In this document: positions 1 to 11,300 of the stretch, in pieces
Layout of the letters: each line of letters begins with the position of its first letter
How positions within the stretch are numbered: position 1 is the first letter of the stretch
DNA from: Cyathus striatus
Taxonomy: Eukaryota; Basidiomycota; Agaricomycetes; Agaricales; Nidulariaceae
Direction: 5' to 3'
Assembly: GCA_025738555.1 (NCBI GenBank)
Contig: JAOVFP010000003.1
Span: 3,286,001-3,350,000 of the forward strand
Length of the DNA: 64,000 nt
Program-made: the position numbers and the translations under genes
The notes under the pieces: model-generated
What the model was told of the DNA's origin: nothing
The model's input: the letters and a program-made list of their open reading frames with translations, nothing else
Databases searched by the model: none

Positions 1-362
1 TCTATTACATATATCTCTTCAGTACGTGCAAATTCAGACTGACTTTGCGATCTACGTAATAATTGGACCCAACTCAGTTATGACATTGGGGAATCTCATC
101 GTAACAAGAAAACTTAGTGTAAGATTTCTTTTGCTGTTCGTTCTACTCAAAGGGCTTACAATGCCAATTATAGGATGACTACTTCACGATTATACTGATG
201 TTCGCTATTTCACACTCTATCTGGAATGTTTCACTGATCCCTGTGACTTACAGACTCGAGAGAGTGATTCATACTGTCCTCGCTTGCCGAGTCATCCTCC
301 ATACCCGCGAACAAGCTTGGAAGACGGATCACGTACATGTAACGACACTATCTGGCATGTAG
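1..362 (+). pseudogene. 3' end of a DUF6533-like multi-pass membrane protein gene (copy A, partial)
   Basis: Only the tail of the gene is inside the window. The last exon starts after an acceptor near 253 and reads LERVIHTVLACRVILHTREQ, then ends with THVxxTTLSGM-like residues and a TAG at 360-362. The same ending (ACRVILHTREQAW) closes the fuller paralogue at 7500-7623, and the DNA of 1-370 aligns throughout with 7251-7630. The CRVxLHxREQ tail is, from knowledge of the family, typical of basidiomycete DUF6533 proteins, which are predicted seven-helix membrane proteins of unknown function. Upstream exons lie outside the window, so integrity cannot be judged. It is typed as pseudogene because the segment before the last exon (23-245) does not give a clean frame. 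Confidence 0.5.
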
Positions 363-3130
363 GACTATAATGGGACCAGCTTCATGAACAGTTATGATAC
401 TTCGGGACGACATTTTATTTATTACTTATGTTGTGTATCATTATTATATTTATAGCAATGCCTCAGGCATCTTCAAACTGTTTGGTCTCTCTTCTTAGCT
501 CTATTTCTCACGGTTCTTTGAAATGCTTCAAGTCAGTATATTTATGCTCTTATTTACGAACGGATAGAAGAGAGAAGGTGTGCTCATCGAGGGCCGATCC
601 ATATGTTGCTTGACTTGAATAGACCGCACAGGCACCAGGGGTAGTACAGAGTCGTCGTCGCTGAGTAATAATCGCAGGCATGTAATCAACACAACAAGAT
701 CATTAGACTTACAGTCAGCGTTCCAAAAGTGATAACATTTGCTAAGCGCATAACCATTAAACTAGATTTATCCTCATTAAGTGCAACGTAAACGGTCAGA
801 ACAAGATGACGACTAACCATCATATATACCACTACACGAGCCAGATTCTTAGAATAGCTTTTCTTGACCTCCTATCACAGTTCTACATCAGGCCATTAGT
901 GGTCTAAAAGGCCGTAACAATGCTCTAAGCTTACTCAGCGCGGGTGGAATTTGAAACAATGTGTCTGACTCCTGTGTGAACCATGGTATTAAATATCTGA
1001 GGCGCGGGGAATATATTACGCTACCAAGAGGATGCGAGGATAGTTGATACTATATGCGAGTACAGCAGAAAAGAGAATAGGTACTATTATGCCGCGAAGC
1101 ACTCCATTTCCGAAGTTGATGGTACAAATAATATCTTGTACGCAACGTTGATCTTTCTTTGCGAGCATGAACTCACCATGTTACAGGGAAATTCCAACGA
1201 TGTATGGCAGATCATGGGTTAGCCAGTGGAGGAAAGCTCATGTCGTCTAAGGCATTCTCTCGTCAAATCAGAATGGTGAGCTTCGACAGCCCAAACAATA
1301 CTAGTACTAGGCTATAGGTGTTTATCAGAAATCGGCCGGACTTCGTAAATATAAATAAAAAAACATCTCTGTCTGGCTCTCCAACATACTGTTCACTATC
1401 GGTATGTTATTAAGAGCTTAATAACTGTAATTTACTGATGTATGGAGTACTGTCATTATCACCCGCAGCACACGCCAAGAAAAAGGTATCAAAATGGATT
1501 GATAGTCATCACGCAGTACTCAGTATAATAAGTTTTTCCGTGTACAACGGTGGACCAGAATGAAGATTAGTACTTGCTTCGGTGATAGTAGTCTATCAAA
1601 GACAATAGATCTCGGTGGGTAATTGGGATGGCGGGATCCTAAAAATCGGTGTAACACTTGTATGGAACGGATGTTCTGGTTAATAAAACCTAGTTTATAT
1701 ATGTGAGGCTGTTAAAAGTCCACAACACCTAATAAATGTCGAGGAAGATAATTAGCAATATCGCACCAGCACTGGCCTCCTTTCCTGTACTTCATAAAAA
1801 TGCTCACACAGTACGGTTACGGTTTAGCCGTATCCGAAAGATTACCAGAAGAAATATAGATACAGAGTACAGCCCTACGGCGGTTGCATATAAGGCTGTG
1901 GCCAATAATCTTGGCTTGTTAGGTCAGGATACAAGAATAAATCAAAATGATACTAAGTAGATGACAGCTTACCTCGAGCTTCTCCAAAGCTTCTCAGCTT
2001 ACCATTGAAGGAGAGTTAACTTACAAAGAAGTTGAAGATCTACCTGCCGTTAAAAGAGAGCACTGAAATATAGAGACTAAAACGGTACATGTGCTGCTGG
2101 CGAGAAACGTGAGAATGAGATATGCGGTTCCCAGTGATATAGGCGCCAGGAATATGATGTAGCGCCAATGAGCAAAATTATCATATGCTGACTAATCTGC
2201 AAAGGACCTTACTAAAGATGTACATACAATAGGGTCTATTTCAACGAACTTTGACCGACCGAGATTTAGTTTACTTTTCAGCCATCATTTATTGGAGCAT
2301 GCCAAGTCGGCACCAAGCGCCCGTGGGGCTCAATTACCTCGCTACTCTCAACCCAAAAATGTCTTTTACCTTCAACTCACCATATCACAATTACTTTACA
2401 AGTTTTAGAACTGAAATACTTATAGTTTATTCAATTTAGTACTAGCTATCTGTAGGACAAATATGAATGCCAGAAAAGGTGTGAGCACGGCAATATTAAT
2501 TTGAAATTGGTTTCTAATAGATGTTAGGTTGGATAGTTGGTTCGCGTGGAATTTACCTGATTTGGTAATCTGATTTGTAAACCGCAAGTCAACTGAACCA
2601 TAAGTGGGGCCTTGGTTTAGCTAAAATTTGGTAGACTTCCAGCGTGGAATTACGCTGAAAGTTGTTCAAATAGACCCTAATATGGTTTTCGCTGACTCCC
2701 GGGCCTTCGTTGAATGGCTAGGGCTACTAATTACTTGACTTCTACGTAGTACTAAGTAGCACTTACAGTTTACTTCTTAGTGCTACGCAGTCAACACAGG
2801 CCACTCTAACAACTAGTGGTGCCTCACTTTTTGGCGATTCTGTGAATAAAAGACGGTAACATGTTTCAAACCAGGCGTATGGAGAATAACTGTGGAGTAA
2901 ATTGGTAATCAAGGAGCATTTCTTACATCGAGAAGTAGTTCCATCAAGTTAGTTGTAGTCTTAACATTTCCTTGCTTTTAGGCGGTGTTCTCACAGTGAT
3001 AAAGTGATAACATCTCCGTCCACTTCACGTCCGCGCTAGTATGGCCTTGTCGATGCTTGTCTTGAGTCTCAAGTAACATGAAGTAAAAAGTTTGTTCCAA
3101 GTTAATTCCATCTAGTTGGATGTGACTGTG
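363..3130. other. Gene-poor spacer
   Basis: No gene is supported here. Open frames are short (at most 74 codons), have no recognisable domain and no coherent splice structure. A small imperfect hairpin (11 of 12 pairs) lies at 2745-2756/2776-2787. Confidence 0.6.
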
Positions 3131-3137
3131 TATATAA
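3131..3137 (+). promoter_or_regulatory. Candidate TATA box of the halogenase gene
   Basis: TATATAA lies 66 bp upstream of the chosen ATG (3203), followed by a pyrimidine-rich stretch. Position and sequence fit a core promoter. This is inference from spacing only. Confidence 0.45.
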
Positions 3138-3202
3138 AGCAGCTTTCAAATTACATTAAGCATTATTCTCAGCCTTTACAATCATCTTTCTACTTAAGAA
3201 AC

Positions 3203-5098
3203 ATGTCTTTTTCAACTATTCCCAAGAAAACCACTGTTCTTGTCGTCGGCGGGGGACCAGCTGGTTCCTATGCCGCAAGCGTATTGGCACGTCGAGGGAT
3301 CGAAGTAACAGTCCTTGAAGCTGCGAAGTTCCCTCGCTATCACATTGGCGAATCTCTTTTGGCCAGTACCAATTATTTCCTAGAGTACATCGGTGCTCGC
3401 GAGAAAGTTCTGGCCCACGGATTTGTTAGAAAGCCTGGTGGCGCCTTCAAGCTCAGGAAAGACTTTCCAGCTGCATACACTAACTTTGTATGTTTTCATC
3501 TTTATTTCCGAGATGAGTCTAATTACTATGCAAGGTTGACCATTCTACTGGAAACCATGCTTTGAATGTCGTAAGTATCGTATATCGAATATATTTGACG
3601 ATTCCGTCTTTACGTTTGATGCAGAACAGAGCAGAATATGACAACATTTTGTTCGAACATGCTGCGTCCCAGGGCGCGAGAGTTTTCGATGGTCACAAAG
3701 TCAATAGCCTGAACTTCTCCGAGAAAGATCCCAACCGCCCCGTCTCAGCTCAGTGGGAATCGAAAATCAACGGGACCAGTGGAGTTATTGAATTTGACTA
3801 CATAATCGACGCTGCTGGCCGTCAAGGTCTATTATCTACGAAATATCACAAAGACCGGAAAATGACGCAGAGCCTTAAGGTATGTTCAGATATTCTTGTT
3901 CAAAAACTGTCGTGTTTTTAACAGGCCCCAAGAATTCAGCTATCTGGGCCTATTATAAGAATGCTAAACGTTATGGTGAAGGAACTGAGCGTTACGGTTA
4001 GTGAAAGCAATGGTTTCCATCCGAACAAAGCTAACTCAGCTATTTTCAGGGGCGCCTGTTATCGAATCCCTCCACGGTATGTGCCCTCCACTCCCATCTG
4101 ATCAGGAATTGGTACTCATTTACTATAGATAACACTGGCTGGTGCTGGTACATCCCCATTAACGACGACACCATATCCGTCGGATTCGTAATGCACGAAG
4201 AGTTTGTAAAGGAAAAGAAGAAAGGTGTACCGCTTGAAGAGTTTTATCTTGATCAGTTCAAGTATCTCAGTGAGATTCCTCCGCTTCGGGGAGATGCTAA
4301 GATGGTCCCAAACAAGGAAGGAAAAGGATCTCCGGTGTACATGGCAAGCGATTATAGCTATGCCTCCGAAGATGTTGGAAAATTGAACTACCGTATCGCG
4401 GGTGATTCAGCCGGTGTGTACTATTTAAAAGTCTGCTAAATGAGTTTGACACGTTTTACAGCATTCATTGATCCTTTCTTTTCCTCGGGAGTCCATCTCG
4501 CATTTGTGGGCGCCTTATCTGCAGCCATATCCATCATTTCCTTGATTGACGGTGATGCCGACGAGAACACAGCAGCCGAGTTCCACAACGTGGAATTGAA
4601 GACTGCATACACTAGGTGCGATCCCATATGTTTAATTAAGTAGCAAATAAATACTAAATCCACTTCTTAAGGTTCTTTATCATTGTGATGGCGGGGTACA
4701 AGCAAATGCGCGGTGGAATCAACGTTAATGTGTTGAACGACGTTAACGAGAAGAACTTTGATAGGGCATTTAGCTTGATTCGCCCTGTGATTCAGGGAAC
4801 TGGAGATATCGGGGTCAATAACTCCGCAACTGGAGATACGCAGTTGAGCGAAGACGAAATTCGTGCTACGATGGACTTTGTCTTCCGATTGTTTAATCAT
4901 CAGGATGAAGAGAAAGGGGAAGGGATTCATAGTAGTATCAAGGACCTGGATGGTGATGCTCGCTCCCGGATTACTACCCTCTCCGGTCAAATACCGCAGT
5001 TAACGAGGCATGATGGAGTTAAACATATTCTTGATTCTGCGCGTGAGAAGATGCGTGTTGCGGTGTTGGGAAATGGTACTGAGATGGTGGTAACATAA
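3203..5098 (+). CDS. FAD-dependent (tryptophan-halogenase-type) halogenase
   Basis: Eight exons can be placed: 3203-3487, 3535-3570, 3625-3879, 3933-3996, 4050-4076, 4129-4413, 4462-4615 and 4672-5098. They sum to 1533 nt, an unbroken frame of 510 residues with TAA at 5096-5098. The N-terminus has the Rossmann FAD loop GGGPAGS (about residues 15-21), followed by the family block FPRYHIGESLL. The halogenase signature WxWxIP is present as WCWYIP at about 4138-4155, and a later conserved block reads IDPFFSSGVHLAF. The family oxidises chloride or bromide with FADH2 and O2 and transfers it to an activated substrate, usually in secondary metabolism, with a partner flavin reductase. Length matches fungal members (about 500 residues). 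The substrate cannot be read from sequence, and no other biosynthetic gene was recognised nearby. ATG 3203 was chosen because the Rossmann fold begins about 10 residues later; an upstream in-frame extension would start at a non-ATG codon and run through the TATA box. Confidence 0.88.
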
Positions 5099-5741
5099 GC
5101 TATTAGATGTAGCCACCGGGGTCCGGTATTCATTAGTTACTTACAACTACTCCTTTATTAGATCTCCATTTTCAAATTATGTACCTGTTGACTCAGGATC
5201 TACTCACACTTCATGTATAATTAAAGACTGGTCTTAAATGCATGTTATGTATTACTTTACAAGCGGAAGGATACATAATCAAAGATAAATATTAATCCGA
5301 GGAATAAACATTCCCCCGGAAAATATGGATGTAGGGTTCCAATCTTCTTTAGACAGCACTTAGGACTTACTAAAGGAGGGAAGTGATGCAACGTTTGTGC
5401 CTGAGTCACTCAGGTTACGTACTCAGCTGTACTGCCTAGAACTTGGTACAAACTAAGTGCCTTCCGCTACTACCGGAGATGTCGAGGGAACCTGTGGCGA
5501 GGCCCCGGACCGAGAGGTGAGGGAAAGCCTTACAGTAAGGCCTCTTTCAACGGCGGCATCCTTTCTCAAAGTCTCAAAACAACAAATGACTTACTCCAAC
5601 TTTGAAAACGGGTTCGTAATGAGGGATCCTTTTGCCTATGCTGCGCAAGGCTACGGTAAACCCTGAAAGGAATTGGAGAAGTCTGGGAAAGTGCATAAGT
5701 CCAGCATAACATCAAGTACTTAAGTGCTGTGGGTTATAGCG

Positions 5742-5783
5742 AATGTTTACTTACAAGTCACCGGTAACTTGTAAGTAAACATT
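5742..5783. repeat. Perfect 17-bp inverted repeat (hairpin)
   Basis: AATGTTTACTTACAAGT at 5742-5758 is repeated in perfect inverted form at 5767-5783 around an 8-bp loop (CACCGGTA). It lies in the spacer between the halogenase and the DUF6533-like gene, about 640 bp after the halogenase stop and 235 bp before the next ATG. It could be the footprint of a small foldback element or a structured transcript. The rest of 5099-6016 shows no gene. Confidence 0.8.
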
Positions 5784-6016
5784 ACCAGGGGCCACGCCCA
5801 CATGCTTTCCGTATAACGTTCCCTCAGAGTTAAAGCGTTAACCCCTAATGAGACACGACCAGAACCAAGCCAGAAATCCGTGCTTTGCGATATGATAATG
5901 ATCCTACAGATGCACTGCATGTCATCAGGCCCCTTTCCAATGTTTAACAATCCAGATCAATACAAAGGTATAAAATGAGAATGTCTTGAGCAGTTTTTAC
6001 AGTTCTCATTATTCTA

Positions 6017-7623
6017 ATGCCCACACTAGGAGCCGAGCAAGTTTCGGGAATCGTTACGGGGCTGGAACACATGCGAAATGTGACTGTACGTGAAGCTCTA
6101 CATACACCTCACTAACTGGTGGCGTGCTTACAGCTCACCTAACTGTCAGTATCTGCATGGTATTTCCTTCCGTTTATTTCATATACAATATTTAACTAAC
6201 CACACTTTACTGACATAGTGGCTAGTTTGGCAATCCTTGTGAGTTCGCGGATAGCCTTTACCGATGTTGCTTTTAATCAGCTTTTCAATACTAATAATGA
6301 AATATACTCTCAAAGGTCTTCGATACACTCTTAACGCTTGACATTGAGGTCACTTTCATATGGTCTACGCCGTGGAACGTTATTAAGGTCCTATACCTCG
6401 TTACAAGATACCTCGCATTTATTGATTCATCGTTGAATGTCCTGTGTAAGTTGTGCGTACAGATGTTCCGACGGTACTTTTAAATCTCCCGATAAGTTCA
6501 ACTCATGCCTATTAATGCTGAGCCTACCTGCATGATTCTTTATCAGCTTGGAACTTGTGAGTGGTCAAATAAAGAACGATGCAGAGAGAGATAACAGATA
6601 TTCACAGGGACTATTACGATAGGAATGTGCTTGGCTGAGAGTATGTCTCTCGTGTAAACCTCCATACCTGATGTATTCTTATTTAACACTATCTGCAGTC
6701 ATATTTACAATACGTACCTGGGCCGTTCTTGGAAAGAAAAAATGGCAAGGAATATGTTTACTTCTTTTCTTCCTCGGAACTTGGGCGGCAGGATTTGCAG
6801 TCGTTGCACTGGTATCCGAATCATTTACATGTAAGTTCAAATGGAGTTATTTATTGCTCTATTTTTTAGCACTAATAATCAATGGAGTCACTCTGCAGAG
6901 TGCATTACACCCGTTTCTAAATGGGTGCCTCGTAAAAGTTGGGCGTGTACATTATCCGCTATTCTCTTGGATTCCCCTCTTCATATACGAGGGCGGTGCG
7001 TACAAACTTAAAATTAGTGTTCGAATATCAATTATTAAGTGATTTATTCCTCCTAGTCCTGATGATACTCATGCTAGTCCCAGGATATGAATTTTGTAAA
7101 TGGATTTGGATTATATCTACTATGCGTAATTAACTTTACTTAGTAGTACTAAACAGCGGGCATTCCAAATTGGTTCGAGTTGTGTTTAGAGATGGTGAGC
7201 ACTTTACATATATATATGTGATCATCGCAGAGAACTGATGTCTTACTAAGGAATAATTTATTACATATATCTTTTCAGTATGTGAAAGCTTAAACTTAGA
7301 GGATGACCACTAATTGTGCCCAATCCAGTTATGACATCGGCGAATCTCATCATAACAAAAAAATTGAGCGTGAGATTTTTTATATAACTCATATCCTGCA
7401 CTGGTTCACACAGGGCTTACAACCATTAATCAATATAGAGTGACTACTTTACGATAATTCTGATGTTTGCTATTTTGAGTTTCATATGGAATATTTTGCT
7501 AATGCGACTTTCAGGGTCGAGAGAGTAGTTCACGCTGTGCTGGCATGTCGAGTCATCCTCCATACCCGCGAACAGGCCTGGAAAGAGAATCACGTACATA
7601 TAATGACGATATCAGGTTTTTAG
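6017..7623 (+). CDS. DUF6533-like multi-pass membrane protein (copy B)
   Basis: A many-exon gene can be traced. Exon 1 is 6017-6089, starting MPTLGAEQVSGIV; exon 2 is about 6219-6238 and exon 3 is 6316-6445. Joined, they read through as LASLAILVFDTLLTLDIEV then FIWSTPW and VTRYLAFID, the N-terminal DUF6533 signature. Later exons give LAESMSL, FTIRTWAVLGKKKW and two hydrophobic segments (about 6740-6830), then GCLVKVG with FIYEGG (about 6925-6995). LMLVPGY (about 7070) and LVRVVFRDG (about 7170-7197) follow, and the C-terminal CRVILHTREQ ends at TAG 7621-7623. The family is a predicted seven-helix membrane protein of unknown function, expanded in Agaricomycetes. The exon for the segment between 6446 and about 6540 was not resolved, so the gene may be damaged there. 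Paralogues are at 1-362 and 21235-22740. Confidence 0.62.
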
Positions 7624-8385
7624 GATAATAGCAAAAAATCCAGTAGTAACAACAGCCAGGCAAGGCTTTGCTAAGTTTTGCGTTAGAAAATGGCAACAAC
7701 GTGCGTAAAGTCCTTACCTCCCGCGATGGAGCGCTTGCAGCGCAGTATAATAATCCATACATAGCTACTGAGTATGAAGATCGCAGATAGTATTGTGTGA
7801 ACCGAATCCGATTTACGTTGTCGTACAAAAGCTATGTCACGGTCAGATCACGATACTTATCAGCGCTTGATAAGAGCGCTAATAATTCCCCATCAGGATC
7901 TTGATAATGTTCATGGCTACTAGTATTTGCATGACTATAAGGATATTAAAGTTGGTCCACATGTATTCTTGTCGAAGCTTTTAATATTTTAGCTAAAAGA
8001 GACAAATCTTGCTTTGGTACTTAAAGAATAGTAATTAAAGAGAATTGCAAGGGAAATCTGTCAACGAAGCTTCCACATGGTAGTTGTCGCCCTTTGGGTA
8101 TGTCCAAGTCCCGAGCATTGCCATATACATAGTGTTCCGATTCAGCCGACTGATCTGTTTTATGTCTGGATATATATGAACACTCCATTTTTGAAGGTAA
8201 CATCAGCAACGATAAGTACTGACCTACACCAATTCTCTGATTGTTCGCATTGTAGAAAAGCCCGAAATACACGAAAATAAAACCAAGCAAAGCATTAAAA
8301 CCACATGTTAAAAATACAACATTGGGGATAGTCATCTTAGAAGTAAACCAAAAAAAAAAATAAAGAAAGAAAAGATACACTACAA
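7624..8385. other. Spacer between convergent genes
   Basis: This stretch separates the plus-strand DUF6533-like gene from the stop of the minus-strand oxysterol-binding protein gene. It probably holds the 3' untranslated regions of both. No coding signal was seen. Confidence 0.5.
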
Positions 8386-11300
8386 TTACTTTGTCGTCTC
8401 CGACTTGATAGCGTCCGGTTCTTCTATAAAGATATCCTCCACATTCTTCCAACTCGCATCACCACCACCTTCCCTCCAGACGCGCTCCCGCTCAACCCAA
8501 TACTCCAACTGATGCTTGCCGACCACCCGCGGTGTCCAGACGCGTTCCTGCGTATCGCCATCTGTGTCGGAAGTAAACCACCTTGGCTTATGAGGCGGCA
8601 TTTCACCCAACTCTCTCGCGCGTCTTATCGAGCGCTGTTTCTCTTCCTGATCATGCTTCAAATCATTCGCAAGCTCATAATGCCCCAGCTCGAACGCGCG
8701 CTGATCAGGTCGTAGCCTACAATCCGTAGGACAGATGAACGGCTTCAAGTCGGCAGGACAATCGTTAAGCGTGATGGCGAAGGGCGTTAAATTGAACGGA
8801 GACCCCGGAGGTTTATCCGAGTTCCGCCATAGCATAATGTGTTCTTGAGCAGAAGGCGAGGCGGTACCATCGATGGATACATCAGGATTCAGCCGCCCGC
8901 CACCCATATACTGGCTAGCCACCAGCTGCGAATTCCATCGTCCCGCAATCTGATATGCAATCCTGCCATTGGCATCCATCACGTCCCCAGCAATCTCATA
9001 AGCGTCCTTTCCGCGCCATCCACGAGGCTTGAAAGTGAGGATACACTGATCACCTGTACGATGATTCTTAATCTAAACCCATGCTCAGCATCAATCAAGA
9101 ACGAACCAAGAAGACACATACCACCATGTCACCATAGTGATCAATCGTAGGTGACCCAATAATGAACCCAGAGACATTCGTCGTGACCTTTTTCCAACTG
9201 TAATGCTCAATCACCTTTCCTGGCACCCTCGGGCTCTTCGGATAACTAGGGCCCCACTCCTCCGGCAAGACAAGCTCGGCATGGGCAACGCCAGTAGGCC
9301 TAATCTCAAACGACTTGCCCATAAACTTGTTCTGCGCATCCACCTCGCCGTAGTAGTGCCATAAAGGTGACTCGGCCCAACAAGCAGATATAGGCGGGTG
9401 ATGGCTAACCTGTTCCGAGACATAGCGGTACTTTTTGTCTATCCGTACATACTCGAAGGTTTCGCTCTAAAACTCCATTAGCAAGACCCAGACGACAAAC
9501 ACAGGCAACATACCAGCATAGGATTAAAAGGCTTCGCAATCCTCCCAATAGTGGACGAATAATTCGACATGGCAAAAGCAGCAACAAAAGCAATCCGTCT
9601 AAGCGGATCCCGTTCCGTAGCGGCAACATCCACTAAATCCCCAAATCAACATCATCCCAATCAATCACAACAAAATACACTCACAACACTCCGAAAACTC
9701 CATATCCTCCGCCATCCTCTGTAACATACTAGTCGGCTCATTAAAAAACACCGGAAAACTAATCTTCGTCAAGTCCTTGCCAATACTATGCTTCAACACG
9801 CTCCATAAACTCGTACTGGGCCTATTATCCGCCCTCACACCCAGCCTCTTGCGTAAATGAGTGTAAGCCTTGTAAGCGTCCATATTGACATTCATCCCAT
9901 CCGGTATGTTCGAAGGAGCCGTCTCCGATCTGGTAGGCGACACGATGGACTCGGGAATCGTCAGATTGGGTAAATTGTTAGAGTCGATGGCGTCGAAGAA
10001 TTCGTCTTCCTCATCTGTGCTGAACTCCTCTTCTTCTTCATCCTGCGCATCGCCGACACTGTACCCGGATGTACTGGCAGCATACGAAGGCGGCGCGGGA
10101 CGAGCCACAGGACCCCGGGGTGGAACAGGCGACGGTGTCCTGACAGGAGGCATAGTTTGACTCCTCCCAGGATTCCGTCTAAAGCTCCCATTAACAGGTG
10201 ATGGCAAAACCTGAATATTCTCTGGCCTACGCAGCTGCTGCTCGGGCGGACTACCCACAACAGCCTGCGAGGAACCAGACCTAGTCGTCGACCTAGAAAC
10301 AACACCAACCTCCCCCATCTCCCCAACCACTTCTTCATACACCCTCCCAACCGGCGGACTCCTCAAACTCCTCCTCCTGGTACTCACACTCACACTCCCA
10401 CTCCCACCACTGGTAGACCCCATAAAAACCCTACTACCCCTCTTCCGACTCCTCAACCTCAACTCCTTCTCAAGCGCCTCACCCTCCCTAACAACACTAG
10501 CCAAACTCTCTTCCCAAACCTTCTGCCTCTCCCTCTCCCGCTGTACCTCTTTTCTGAAATACCCCTCCCGCTGAGACACCATGCCAACATATTCATTAAT
10601 CATCCCCTGCACACTCCTAAGCGAACTCGTAATCGCACCCTGTGTCTCCCTCTCCCTCGGCTCGAGGGGCAGGGGGAGGTTAGAAAGTAGCTGCAGAGTA
10701 AGGTCTAGCTGGGCAGCAATAGCATTCCCATGGAGTTCGAAAGAATCTTCGTAAGGCGGCACCCGTCTCCTCCTAGCATCCGATTCCGAAGCAGAAGAGC
10801 TCCGCTCACCGTCTTCATCAGGACTATCTCCCCATCAGGGCTGCGCTCGCCATTCAACGGACCTAAATCGTCCCTCTCCTCATCGGGATCGTTCATGGTC
10901 GGACTAGCATCCACAGGCTCGACACGCACAGCAGGGACACCAGAGGCCGAGGCCACCGATCCACCCCCATCCGTAGGCGACGGCCCGGTCCCGGTCCCCG
11001 TAACACTAAGCGACTCCGTATCCAACGCCCGAGTCGTACTCCTCCTCAACAAAGCCGCAGGACTATAGCTATGCCGCGTACTAGGCACACTAGCAACAGC
11101 ACCCTCCTCACTCTCCCCACTCCTCCTCTCAACCCCACCGCCCCGATACCACTCGACACTCCTCTGAAGGGCCAACACCCACCTCGAGGCTTCAACAGGA
11201 TGATTAGCCTTGAGGTACCACTTCTGCGGAGGACTATGATGTCCTCTCCCAGGCATCGAATGAACTTCGAACCTCAATCGATCGCCCGGCTTTTGTTTCA

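Noticed and set aside
428..2439. Short frames at 428-613, 1736-1960 and 2251-2439
   Set aside because: No domain, no similarity to neighbouring genes, and lengths expected by chance.
4436..4990. Minus-strand frames under the halogenase gene
   Set aside because: Shadows of the halogenase exons 7 and 8.
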